From the NCBI RefSeq assembly GCF_900142445.1, contig NZ_FRAV01000047.1, positions 1 through 37,797 of the forward strand: a DNA stretch of 37,797 bases, given 5' to 3'. This DNA comes from Chryseobacterium polytrichastri. Its GTDB lineage: Bacteria; Bacteroidota; Bacteroidia; Flavobacteriales; Weeksellaceae. Below are positions 1 to 7,652 of this stretch, one piece after another. The translations under genes were made by a program, and so were the position numbers. The notes beneath the pieces were generated by a model. That model did no database searches and was not told the origin of the DNA. It worked only from the letters and a program-made list of their open reading frames with translations. Position 1 is the stretch's first letter. Every line of letters begins with the position of its first letter.

Positions 1-82
1 GTTAAATATACAAAAAAACAACCAGTAAAACAAACTAAATTAACTGAAAATCAATATATTAAAGCCTTAACTTAATGACATT

Positions 83-133
83 GGGCTTTAGCCCGCTTTC
101 AAAATGAATACTCTGAATTTGGCTTTAGCCAAA
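83..133. repeat. Pair of GGCTTTAGCC hairpin repeats
   Basis: Two related short hairpins share the core GGCTTTAGCC: GGGCTTTAGCCC at 83-94 and TTTGGCTTTAGCCAAA at 118-133. Both are near-perfect inverted repeats with a two-base loop, about 24 bases apart. They resemble a dispersed intergenic element I associate with Chryseobacterium genomes. Function is unknown; transcripts could fold here but no T-run follows, so I do not call them terminators. Confidence 0.5.
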
Positions 134-177
134 ATTTAAATATTCTCTCACCAGATTACCCGGATTGATAATACAAT

Positions 178-282
178 CATCTGTGAAAATCCGTGAAATC
201 TGTAATCCTTGTCAAGGTTTTAAACCTTGACAAGGATTTTCTGAATAATTAAATGTAGTCATCTGTGAAATCTGTGGGAAAA
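178..282 (+). repeat. ATCTGTGAAA-type intergenic repeat, two copies
   Basis: CATCTGTGAAA followed by a GTGAAATCTGT or TCTGTGGGAA block occurs at 178-203 and again at 260-282, flanking the palindrome at 205-237. A third, diverged copy lies at 2079-2110, again just upstream of a gene. The three copies have the same orientation. This is dispersed intergenic repeat DNA of unknown function. Confidence 0.55.
205..237. repeat. 33-base perfect palindrome, copy 1 of 3
   Basis: The arms ATCCTTGTCAAGGTTT (205-220) and AAACCTTGACAAGGAT (222-237) are exact reverse complements around a single T. A copy with the same core is at 12210-12240 and a variant (CTTCAAGG in place of CTTGTCAAGG) is at 34027-34059. 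Length, perfect symmetry and dispersal suggest a REP-like element rather than a simple terminator, although the RNA would form a strong hairpin. Confidence 0.7.
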
Positions 283-337
283 TAAAAACATTCAACAAAA
301 ATTTCGTAATTTTAAAATAACACTTAAAACCATTTGT

Positions 338-2017
338 ATGAAAACCATTTCCAGATTGATATTTCTTGTTTGTTTTATCAATAGCATTACAATATTTGCA
401 CAGAATAATTATCCTCAAAATTATTTTAGAAATCCTTTAAATATTCCTATTAATCTTGCTGCCAACTTCGGAGCAGTTCGTTCCAACCATTTTCATATGG
501 GGTTGGACATCCGAACCAATAGCCAAGAAAACTTACCAGTTGTTGCAGCAGCAGACGGCTACATAAGCCGAATAAAAGTAGAGCGATATGGTTTTGGAAA
601 TGCAGTTTACATTACTCATCCGAATGGGTATACCACAGTTTATGCTCATTTGAATAAGTACTTTGATAAACTGGATGAATTTGTAAAAGATAAACAATAC
701 AAAGACGAAAAATGGGAACAGGATATTACTTTTTCTGCGAATCAGTTTCCTGTGACAAAAGGACAATTAATTGCTTTTAGTGGAAATACGGGAGGTTCTG
801 CTGGGCCGCATTTACATTTTGAAATCAGAGATACAAAAACAGAAATGTGTCTCAATCCTTTACTTTTTGGATTTAACATTCCGGATACTATTGCCCCGAT
901 TATTAGTGAGCTGTATTGGTATGACCGACGTTTCAGTACATATGAACCCGGAGCTAATGGAGTTGCGGTTAAAAAAACAGGGAATAATTATACCGCTAAT
1001 GTTGTACAAGTGAGTTCTCCTACAATAAGTTTTGCCATAAAGGCGGTGGATAAAGCCAATCTGGGTTTTAATTTAGGAATTTATGATGCAGAATTGTTGA
1101 TGGATGGGAAGTCGGTTTATCGTTTTAAAATTGATAAAGTGAGCTATGATGATACACGCTATAGTAATGGTTGTATTGATTATGCGAAGTTCGTTCAAGA
1201 TAAAATGAGTATTCAGCATTTATCCACTTTGCCGGGAATGAGATTGGAGAATTACAGTTCTGGTTCAAACGGGATGATCAATCTTAAAGATGAAGAAATC
1301 CACAATATTGAAATTGTTTTAAAAGATGTGAATGGAAATACAAGTCGGCTCACTACAAAAGTGCAGTTAACTAAAAGTTTAGATAAGGTTTCTTCTAATG
1401 ATAAAACAGTCACCCCAAATCAAGCAAAAACCATTAAAACAGAAAATGCAGAAATTAATTTGAGCAAGAATGCGGTGTATGATGCAGTGAATTTTAATAT
1501 GTATGAAAAAAATGGAGGTGAAGCAATTTCAAATGCTATTGTATTGAATAGCCCATTAATCCCAATTCATGATAATTATACATTAAAGATAAAGACTAAC
1601 AGAAAATTGACCAGTGAAGAAAAAGAAAAAGTCGTCATGCAGCTCGATTATGGAAGTGATGTCAGCGCAGTAAAAGGAAAATGGAATGGAGATTGGGTAG
1701 AAGGCGACTTTAACAGATTAGGCACAGCGAAATTATTATTAGTTACCAGTTTACCTTCTGTATCTCCAAGTTGGAAAGATGAAGCACTTCTTAGTGGTAA
1801 TTTTTTAAGATTAAAAGGAATAACCAAGATCGGTGATATTATTTCATTCCGTGCGGAGCTTGATGGTAAATGGCTTAGGTTTGCGCGTGTAAAAGATGAT
1901 TTTGTTTATGGTTTTGATGAAAAATGTCCAAAAGGTTCAGGTTTGCATACGTTGAAAGTGACAACAATCAACACTGCAGGGAATACAAATACTCAAACTT
2001 TTACTTTTCGTAGATAA
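338..2017 (+). CDS. M23 family metallopeptidase, secreted
   Basis: Predicted peptidoglycan endopeptidase of the M23 (LytM/lysostaphin) family, 559 residues, exported by an N-terminal signal peptide (about residues 1-21, ending IFAQ). The catalytic domain occupies about residues 35-170 and keeps the zinc signature: HMGLD (H53 and D57) and HLHFE (H158, H160). About 390 residues follow with no motif I recognise; they look like beta-rich envelope modules. The gene stands alone: repeats upstream, about 157 bases of repeat-bearing spacer downstream. It is a housekeeping cell-wall enzyme flanking the pigment cluster and probably not part of it. The family call is firm; the exact bond cleaved is not visible from sequence. 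Confidence 0.9.
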   Translation: MKTISRLIFLVCFINSITIFAQNNYPQNYFRNPLNIPINLAANFGAVRSNHFHMGLDIRTNSQENLPVVAAADGYISRIKVERYGFGNAVYITHPNGYTTVYAHLNKYFDKLDEFVKDKQYKDEKWEQDITFSANQFPVTKGQLIAFSGNTGGSAGPHLHFEIRDTKTEMCLNPLLFGFNIPDTIAPIISELYWYDRRFSTYEPGANGVAVKKTGNNYTANVVQVSSPTISFAIKAVDKANLGFNLGIYDAELLMDGKSVYRFKIDKVSYDDTRYSNGCIDYAKFVQDKMSIQHLSTLPGMRLENYSSGSNGMINLKDEEIHNIEIVLKDVNGNTSRLTTKVQLTKSLDKVSSNDKTVTPNQAKTIKTENAEINLSKNAVYDAVNFNMYEKNGGEAISNAIVLNSPLIPIHDNYTLKIKTNRKLTSEEKEKVVMQLDYGSDVSAVKGKWNGDWVEGDFNRLGTAKLLLVTSLPSVSPSWKDEALLSGNFLRLKGITKIGDIISFRAELDGKWLRFARVKDDFVYGFDEKCPKGSGLHTLKVTTINTAGNTNTQTFTFRR

Positions 2018-2078
2018 TTTATTTAAACACTAATATCACAAATGGGTTTCACGAATAAGCACAGAATTAAACCATAAT

Positions 2079-2110
2079 CATCTGCGAAAATCTGTGCAAA
2101 TCAGTGGGAG
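2079..2110 (+). repeat. ATCTGTGAAA-type repeat, third copy
   Basis: CATCTGCGAAAATCTGTG followed by TCAGTGGGAG matches, with a few changes, the copies at 178-203 and 260-282. It lies in the 157-base spacer between the M23 peptidase gene and the ligase gene, about 40 bases upstream of a promoter-like box. Confidence 0.45.
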
Positions 2111-2147
2111 AAAAATTTAATAATCCATTCTTTTAATTTTAATTAAA

Positions 2148-2155
2148 TAAATTTG
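2148..2155 (+). promoter_or_regulatory. TAnnTTTG promoter box upstream of the ligase gene
   Basis: TAAATTTG is an exact match to the Bacteroidota -7 consensus TAnnTTTG. It sits 19 bases before the TTG start at 2175, which would give a leader of roughly a dozen bases. No clear TTG -33 box is at the usual spacing; the upstream DNA is a T-rich run. Confidence 0.5.
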
Positions 2156-2174
2156 TGACTTAAAATAAAAACCA

Positions 2175-3467
2175 TTGGAATTTTATCCATCAATCGAAAA
2201 ATCAAATATTCAAGAAATTAAACAATTTCAGGAGCAAAAACTTCAGGAGCTTTTAACTTATCTTGAAACGCATTCCCCTTTTTATCAGAAATTATTTAAA
2301 CAAAATAATATCAATATTGCTGATGTTCAGTCTTTGGAGGATTTACAAAAGATCCCAACTACAACGAAAAATGATATACAGCAAAATAATGATGATTTTT
2401 TCTGTATTCCGAGTCATAAAATTGTGGATTACAGTACGACATCAGGAACATTGGGAGATCCTGTGACTTTTGGTTTGTCAGATAACGACCTTGAAAGATT
2501 GGCTTATAATGAGGCGATTTCTTTTGCCTGTGCAGGAATTCAAAAAGGAGATGTTGTACAGATGATCACAACCATCGACAAAAGGTTCATGGCTGGGTTG
2601 GCTTATTTTCTCGGATTGAGAAAAATGGGAGCAAGTGTTGTGAGAATGGGGCCTGGAATTCCCGAATTACAATGGGATTCTATTTTTAGATATAAGCCTA
2701 AATATTTAATCACCGTTCCTTCTTTTCTATTGAAAATGATTGATTATGCTGAAAAGCATGGGGTTGATTATAAAAACTCCAGTGTGTATGGGGCAGTTTG
2801 TATCGGAGAAAGTATCAAAAATCAGGATTTTACAGATAATATTCTTTCACAGAAAATTAAAGAGAAATGGAATATTAAATTATTCTCAACCTACGCTTCT
2901 ACAGAAATGAGCACGGCCTTTACGGAATGTGAATTTCAAGTTGGAGGGCATCATCATCCTGAATTAATTATTACAGAAATTCTGGATGACGAGGGAAATT
3001 TAGTTAAGGAAGGAGAAAGTGGAGAGTTAACGATTACAACCTTAGGCGTTGAGGCGATTCCGTTATTAAGATTTAAAACAGGAGATATTGTAAAAGCACA
3101 TTATGAGCCTTGTGAATGCGGAAGAAATACGATGAGGTTAGGTCCTGTTGTTGGAAGAAAGCAACAGATGATTAAATATAAAGGAACAACGTTGTATCCG
3201 CCTGCAATGAATGATATCTTGAATGATTTTAATAATATTTTGTGTTATCAGATCGTTATCCAGTCTAATGAAATTGGGTTGGATGAAATTATCATTAAAA
3301 TAAGCACAGACAGTGACTCCGAAAACTTTGTAAATGAAGTAAGAGATCATTTCCGTGCAAAATTGAGGGTAAGTCCAAAAATTGAAATTATTGATTTTGA
3401 TATTTTGTCTAAAACAGTTTTTAATCCGAACAGCAGAAAACCAATTACATTTATAGATTTAAGATAA
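2175..3467 (+). CDS. PaaK-like aryl acid adenylate-forming ligase
   Basis: 430-residue AMP-forming ligase of the phenylacetate-CoA ligase type. The adenylation motif YSTTSGTLGDP lies at about residues 86-96, followed by the STYASTEMS acceptor-type motif in the middle and a GELTITTLG / LRFKTGD core typical of the family. No carrier domain is fused. In this context it is the best candidate for activating 4-coumarate (the product of the ammonia-lyase at 6129) as starter for polyene synthesis, either to a CoA ester or straight onto a carrier protein. The start is TTG: an in-frame TAA at 2166 precludes an upstream start, and the family's N-terminal pattern begins right at this codon. It is preceded by a promoter-like box. 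Substrate is inferred from neighbours only. Confidence 0.85.
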   Translation: MEFYPSIEKSNIQEIKQFQEQKLQELLTYLETHSPFYQKLFKQNNINIADVQSLEDLQKIPTTTKNDIQQNNDDFFCIPSHKIVDYSTTSGTLGDPVTFGLSDNDLERLAYNEAISFACAGIQKGDVVQMITTIDKRFMAGLAYFLGLRKMGASVVRMGPGIPELQWDSIFRYKPKYLITVPSFLLKMIDYAEKHGVDYKNSSVYGAVCIGESIKNQDFTDNILSQKIKEKWNIKLFSTYASTEMSTAFTECEFQVGGHHHPELIITEILDDEGNLVKEGESGELTITTLGVEAIPLLRFKTGDIVKAHYEPCECGRNTMRLGPVVGRKQQMIKYKGTTLYPPAMNDILNDFNNILCYQIVIQSNEIGLDEIIIKISTDSDSENFVNEVRDHFRAKLRVSPKIEIIDFDILSKTVFNPNSRKPITFIDLR

Positions 3468-3487
3468 AAACTAAGCAAAAGCTAACC

Positions 3488-4087
3488 ATGAAAAAAACGT
3501 TATTCTTATTCTTAATAGCTCTTTCCGGTTGTTTAATGGCGCAAAGAGTGAAAGTTATTTCCGGAGATTATAATTTTTTAAAGGATCAAAAGTTTGTTAA
3601 GGTTGTTTTCAAATATGATCATCTTAAGTTTGAAAAAAAGAACTTAACAGAAGAAGAATTTTTAGCCCAAAGAATGTTGGAAATTGAAAAGTCAAAAGGA
3701 AAAGAAGAGGCAGAAAAATGGAAAGCAGATTGGGAGTATAGTAAAGAAATATCTTTTCCGGATAAATTTATGATGTCTTGGAATAAAAATGCTGTGATTC
3801 AGGCTTCCAATAAATTTGCCCAAACTAAGTATACTTTGATTGTTGAGCCTACATGGATTCATGTAGGATTATTTTTTCCTTTGGCAAGTGACAAAGCCTT
3901 AGTTTCAAGTAAAATGACTTTTGTTGAAACAGATAATCCTAGCAATGTTTTAATGGTTGTTGAGGGAATTAAAGCAACAGGAGATAACGGTTTTGGTGTT
4001 CCTAATAATAATGACAGAATTGCAGAATGCTTTGCGAAAACTTCAAAAATGCTTGCTTTAAAAGTAGATCATTACACTAAAAAATAA
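3488..4087 (+). CDS. Small secreted protein, tandem paralogue A
   Basis: 199 residues with a signal peptide of about 18 residues ending LMAQ. I do not recognise the family. It shares length and much sequence with the next gene (4145-4744): both have F(N/D)FLKDQ near residue 30, an acidic-lysine helix rich in E, K and W at about 50-85, a DKF motif, KYTLI(V/I)E followed by TKW or TWI at about 115-125, and FVET(D/E)NPS at about 150. This is a clear tandem duplication. The gene follows the ligase by 20 bases and is probably co-transcribed with it. A periplasmic or outer-membrane accessory role in pigment production is possible but not shown. Confidence 0.8.
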   Translation: MKKTLFLFLIALSGCLMAQRVKVISGDYNFLKDQKFVKVVFKYDHLKFEKKNLTEEEFLAQRMLEIEKSKGKEEAEKWKADWEYSKEISFPDKFMMSWNKNAVIQASNKFAQTKYTLIVEPTWIHVGLFFPLASDKALVSSKMTFVETDNPSNVLMVVEGIKATGDNGFGVPNNNDRIAECFAKTSKMLALKVDHYTKK

Positions 4088-4110
4088 CAGTATGTTATTA
4101 AGTGAAATTC

Positions 4111-4118
4111 TATATTTG
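4111..4118 (+). promoter_or_regulatory. TAnnTTTG promoter box between the paralogues
   Basis: TATATTTG matches the Bacteroidota -7 consensus exactly and is followed by GCAAAC, a common continuation in Flavobacteriia. It lies 26 bases before the start at 4145. The second paralogue could therefore be transcribed separately from the ligase operon. No strong TTG box was seen 17-23 bases upstream. Confidence 0.5.
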
Positions 4119-4144
4119 CAAACTTTAAAATAAAATTATAAACT

Positions 4145-4744
4145 ATGAAAAAATTATTCTTGCTGTTGTTTATGGCAATAGCAACAACAGCTTTTGCACA
4201 GAGTCAAATTAACTTCGAATCTGGAAATTTTGATTTCTTGAAAGATCAAACTGAAGTAAATGTTCAGTTTAAATTTGAAAATCCACTTTTTCAAGCAGAT
4301 AATTATACGGAAGCTCAATATCTTGAAAGAAGAAAAACAGAAACGTTAGCGAAGAAAGGCGAAGAAGCTTGGAAGGAATGGAATGAAGAATGGAAAAAGC
4401 ATAAAGAATCTGTTTTTTTAGATAAGTTTATAGATGGTTTAAATGCTAAAGCAAAGAAAATTAAATTCACTAAAGGTGCTACAACAAAATATACCTTAAT
4501 AATAGAGACAAAATGGGTGTATGCGGGATGGACAGGATTTGTTACACAGCCTGCTAAATTATCTTCAGAACTAATATTTGTTGAAACTGAGAACCCTTCT
4601 AAGGTAATGGCAAAAATACAAGGGAATAAGATTGAAGGAACAGGAAGTAAAGTTGATTATGGGATGGAGTATGGAAGAATATCCGCAGCATATGAAAAAA
4701 CAGGAAAAGAATTAGGAAAGGCAATTAAAAGTGCTTTAAAATAA
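4145..4744 (+). CDS. Small secreted protein, tandem paralogue B
   Basis: 199 residues with a signal peptide ending TAFAQ at about residue 19. It is the paralogue of the preceding gene, with the same motif order: DFLKDQ, a charged segment containing WKEWNEEWKKHKES, DKF, KYTLIIETKW and LIFVETENPS. The family is not known to me. It has its own promoter-like box and ends seven bases before a strong hairpin terminator, so it closes the first transcription unit. The shared E/K/W-rich segment suggests a surface helix in otherwise beta-type protein; this is only a composition-based guess. Confidence 0.8.
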   Translation: MKKLFLLLFMAIATTAFAQSQINFESGNFDFLKDQTEVNVQFKFENPLFQADNYTEAQYLERRKTETLAKKGEEAWKEWNEEWKKHKESVFLDKFIDGLNAKAKKIKFTKGATTKYTLIIETKWVYAGWTGFVTQPAKLSSELIFVETENPSKVMAKIQGNKIEGTGSKVDYGMEYGRISAAYEKTGKELGKAIKSALK

Positions 4745-4750
4745 AACAAA

Positions 4751-4780
4751 AATCGGTCTGAAATTCAGACCGATTTTTTT
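4751..4780. terminator. Bidirectional intrinsic terminator
   Basis: AATCGGTCTGA at 4751-4761 pairs perfectly with TCAGACCGATT at 4765-4775 around a three-base loop, followed by a run of T to 4780 on the + strand and preceded by A-rich sequence that gives a T-run on the minus strand. It separates the convergent genes ending at 4744 (+) and 4779 (-), overlapping the stop codon of the latter. Confidence 0.9.
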
Positions 4781-6029
4781 ATAGCTGTTCTTGCTGTTTC
4801 TCAAGTTTGATGAGGTTGGCAAGATTTTTAACCACTGTATCGTGCTTTTTTACAAAAGGATTGTCTTTGTTCCAGACATATCCTGCTAAAACTGCACATA
4901 TTTTTTTCTTTACATCCGGGTTTTCGGGTTGATGGAAAAATAATTCCTGAAGATTTCCGGTGTACCATTCTTTCACATATGTTGTGAAAACATCTACACC
5001 ATATAAAATATAATCTGCGAATTCTGTTTGCCAGTCAACTTTTTCTCCGTTCAGCTGTCTTAATGCCAGTTTTGCGGCAGTCATCCCACCTTCTGTTGCA
5101 AAAGCCATTCCTGATGAGAAAACAGGATCTAAGAATTCTGACGCATTTCCTGTTAACGCAAATCCGTCACCGAATAAGCTTTTCACCGAACAAGAATAAT
5201 CTTTTAAGTGTTTAGGTTCAAAAAGAAAATCTACATTTCCGAAACGTTTTACATAATAATCAGAAAGTGAAATTGCTTTTTTCAATGCTTCTGCAGTATC
5301 TCCGTTTTCGGATAGCTGATCAATATATTCAGTTGGGCCCACAATTCCTACGCTTGTATTTCCATTAGAAAAAGGGATAACCCAAAGCCAAACTTCAGTT
5401 TCTATAATGTCAAAAGAGATCAACGTTCCTTCTTCGCCTTCTTCTCTGTTAAGATCTTCTACATGAGCGAAAATTGCAGAATGAGGAGATAGTTTTGAAG
5501 GCTTTTCTAGATCTAATAATCTAGGTAAAACTCTTCCGTAACCGCTGGAGTCAATCACAAATTTTGCGTGGATTTCTTTCGTTTCTCCGTCTTTGTTTTT
5601 TACAGTGGTGATAGAATCTGCTCCGTTAAATTCAATTCCGATCACTTCAGTTTCAAATTCAAGGTCAATTCCTTTATTAATAACTTCCTGAGCCAATGTA
5701 TTGTCAAAATCAGCTCTTGGTACTTGCCAAGTCCAGTCCCAGCCTTCACCAAATTTATTACTGAAATCAAAGATGCAAACTTCGTCACCTCTTAAGAAAC
5801 GGGCTCCCAACTTTTTTTCAAACCCCATTTTATCTAGTGCAGGAAAAAGTCCGGCTTCATCAAAATGATCCATTACTCTGGGAATCAGGCTCTCGCCTAC
5901 AACCAGTCTTGGGAATTTTGTTTTTTCGACAACTTTTACGTTGATGTTGTTCTTCTTTAAGTATGAAGAAGATACGCATCCGGAAGGTCCAGCACCGATT
6001 ACGAGAACATCAACAAATTCTTTGCTCAT
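4779..6029 (-). CDS. FAD-dependent halogenase-like oxidoreductase
   Basis: 416-residue flavoprotein of the flavin-dependent halogenase/monooxygenase superfamily. The Rossmann motif IGAGPSG is at 11-17, GESLIP at 45-50, and the halogenase signature WxWxIP is present as WLWVIP at 204-209. A lysine pair in FEKKLGARF (K72/K73) sits where phenolic halogenases carry their catalytic lysine. A later LTGNASEFLDPVFSSG segment fits the family's FAD-binding motif. A plausible role is ring tailoring (halogenation or hydroxylation) of the aryl end of the pigment; chlorine-substituted flexirubins are known. It is the only minus-strand gene of the left arm and is divergent from the ammonia-lyase gene across a compact promoter region. 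Halogenase versus reductase or hydroxylase cannot be settled from sequence. Confidence 0.8.
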   Translation of the reverse strand: MSKEFVDVLVIGAGPSGCVSSSYLKKNNINVKVVEKTKFPRLVVGESLIPRVMDHFDEAGLFPALDKMGFEKKLGARFLRGDEVCIFDFSNKFGEGWDWTWQVPRADFDNTLAQEVINKGIDLEFETEVIGIEFNGADSITTVKNKDGETKEIHAKFVIDSSGYGRVLPRLLDLEKPSKLSPHSAIFAHVEDLNREEGEEGTLISFDIIETEVWLWVIPFSNGNTSVGIVGPTEYIDQLSENGDTAEALKKAISLSDYYVKRFGNVDFLFEPKHLKDYSCSVKSLFGDGFALTGNASEFLDPVFSSGMAFATEGGMTAAKLALRQLNGEKVDWQTEFADYILYGVDVFTTYVKEWYTGNLQELFFHQPENPDVKKKICAVLAGYVWNKDNPFVKKHDTVVKNLANLIKLEKQQEQL

Positions 6030-6058
6030 CTTTGATTTTTTATTTTAATAATAACTTA

Positions 6059-6066
6059 TATCTTTG
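6059..6066 (+). promoter_or_regulatory. Promoter box for the ammonia-lyase operon
   Basis: TATCTTTG is an exact TAnnTTTG match, with a TTG at 6032-6034, about 24 bases upstream (slightly longer than the usual spacing). It precedes the ammonia-lyase start by about 62 bases and would drive the + strand operon beginning at 6129. It is only three bases from a facing box on the other strand. Confidence 0.6.
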
Positions 6067-6069
6067 CCG

Positions 6070-6077
6070 CAAAATTA
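6070..6077 (-). promoter_or_regulatory. Facing promoter box for the halogenase-like gene
   Basis: On the minus strand this reads TAATTTTG, an exact TAnnTTTG match, about 40 bases before the start codon at 6029. With the + strand box at 6059-6066 it forms a back-to-back divergent promoter whose two TTTG ends face each other across CCG. No convincing -33 TTG is visible for this direction. Confidence 0.45.
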
Positions 6078-6128
6078 GTGACAAATAATTAATATTTTAT
6101 AAAATTATCTACTATTACTTTTTAATTA

Positions 6129-7652
6129 ATGAAAATAAATAGCTTTTTAGAACTGAAAGATTTTCAGGATATCGTCGTAAATAATGAAAAAATAGAGCTG
6201 GATGATACACTTTTAGCCAGAGTGGATGCGAGTTTTCAGTTTTTGAAAGAGTTTTCTAAGAATAAAGTGATATATGGCGTAAACACGGGCTTTGGGCCGA
6301 TGGCTCAGTTTAAAATCAGCGATGAAGATACACATCAGTTACAATATAACTTAATAAGAAGCCATTCTTCGGGGATTGGAAATCCTTTGCCTCCACAAGA
6401 AGTTAAAGCTTGTATGTTGGCAAGATTAAATACGCTATCTCTTGGAAATTCAGGAGTTCATCATTCTGTAGTTAATTTACTTAAAGAATTAATTAACAGA
6501 GATATTACGCCTTTGATATTCGAACACGGAGGAGTTGGTGCAAGTGGAGATTTAGTCCAATTAGCACATTTAGCATTAGTTCTTATCGGTGAAGGCGAAG
6601 TATTCTATAAAGGAGAAAGAAAATCCACAAAAGAAGTTTTTGAGATTGAAGGATTAGAGCCCATAAAAGTAGAGATTCGTGAAGGTCTTGCTTTGATGAA
6701 TGGAACTTCTGTAATGTCAGGAATTGGAATTGTAAATGCATACAAAGCCAATCAATTAACTGAAATTTCTATTAAATTATCTTGTGCTATTAATGAGATT
6801 GTTCAGGCGTATGATGATCATTTATCTGAAGCGTTGAACGGAACAAAAAAACATTACGGTCAGCAGAAGATTGCAGAAAGAATGCGTGCGCATTTATCAG
6901 ACAGTAAATTGATCAGAAAAAGAGAAGATCATTTGTATACTCATTTCGAAGAACAAGAAAAGGTATTCAAGGAAAAAGTTCAGGAATATTATTCATTAAG
7001 ATGTGTTCCTCAGATTCTGGGACCTGTTTTAGATACATTAGAATACACAGAAAAGGTTCTTGAAAATGAGATCAACTCTGCGAATGATAACCCAATTATA
7101 GACGTTGAAGGTCAGCACGTTTACCACGGCGGAAATTTCCACGGAGATTATATTTCTTTGGAAATGGACAAGCTTAAAATTGTGGTAACAAAACTGACAA
7201 TGCTAGCTGAAAGACAATTAAACTATCTTCTAAATGCTAAGATTAACGAAATTTTACCTCCTTTTGTTAATTTAGGTAAATTAGGCTTTAATTTCGGGAT
7301 GCAGGGAGTTCAGTTCACGGCAACTTCAACAACTGCTGAAAGCCAAATGTTATCAAACCCAATGTATGTTCACAGTATTCCGAACAATAATGATAACCAA
7401 GATATTGTTAGTATGGGGACAAACTCAGCGGTGATCTGCAGAAAAGTAATTGAAAATGCTTTTGAAGTATTAGCTATTGAAGCAATCACAATCATTCAGG
7501 CTATTGAATATCTTGATTTTAAAGATAAAGTTTCATCTTCTACAAAAGAATTGTACGATGAAATAAGAAAGATTATTCCGGCGTTTTCAGATGATATGGT
7601 GATGTATCCATATTTGGAAAAAGTAAAACAATATCTTAAAAACGGAAAATAA
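6129..7652 (+). CDS. Tyrosine ammonia-lyase (aromatic amino acid lyase)
   Basis: 507 residues, a normal length for the HAL/PAL/TAL family. It converts L-tyrosine to 4-coumarate and ammonia, giving the aryl starter of the pigment. The MIO cofactor forms from A138-S139-G140 in GGVGASGDL. Other family blocks are visible: YGVNTGFG at 49-56, NSANDNPI, YHGGNFHG and QDIVSMGTNSA. The substrate-selectivity pair is Ser-His (S78-H79, in RSHSSG), as in bacterial histidine lyases, but from memory the whole protein closely resembles the biochemically proven F. johnsoniae TAL, which has the same pair. Histidine lyase is the alternative, but no hut genes are near and the pigment genes are. The stop overlaps the next start (TAATG), so it begins an operon. 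Confidence 0.9.
   Translation: MKINSFLELKDFQDIVVNNEKIELDDTLLARVDASFQFLKEFSKNKVIYGVNTGFGPMAQFKISDEDTHQLQYNLIRSHSSGIGNPLPPQEVKACMLARLNTLSLGNSGVHHSVVNLLKELINRDITPLIFEHGGVGASGDLVQLAHLALVLIGEGEVFYKGERKSTKEVFEIEGLEPIKVEIREGLALMNGTSVMSGIGIVNAYKANQLTEISIKLSCAINEIVQAYDDHLSEALNGTKKHYGQQKIAERMRAHLSDSKLIRKREDHLYTHFEEQEKVFKEKVQEYYSLRCVPQILGPVLDTLEYTEKVLENEINSANDNPIIDVEGQHVYHGGNFHGDYISLEMDKLKIVVTKLTMLAERQLNYLLNAKINEILPPFVNLGKLGFNFGMQGVQFTATSTTAESQMLSNPMYVHSIPNNNDNQDIVSMGTNSAVICRKVIENAFEVLAIEAITIIQAIEYLDFKDKVSSSTKELYDEIRKIIPAFSDDMVMYPYLEKVKQYLKNGK

Larger units (their letters stand above)
1..337. other. Left-edge intergenic region, no gene
   Basis: This 337-base AT-rich stretch precedes the M23 peptidase gene. 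I see no convincing coding region in it; the only open frame is a short one on the minus strand that runs over repeat DNA. Its content is repeats: two GGCTTTAGCC hairpins, two copies of an ATCTGTGAAA-type repeat and a 33-base perfect palindrome, each listed separately. No clear promoter box was found immediately upstream of the gene at 338; TAATTTTA near 315 is only a partial match to TAnnTTTG. Confidence 0.6.

Noticed and set aside
205..237. Palindrome read as an intrinsic terminator
   Set aside because: No T-run follows on either strand and near-identical copies occur in unrelated positions, so repeat element is the better call.
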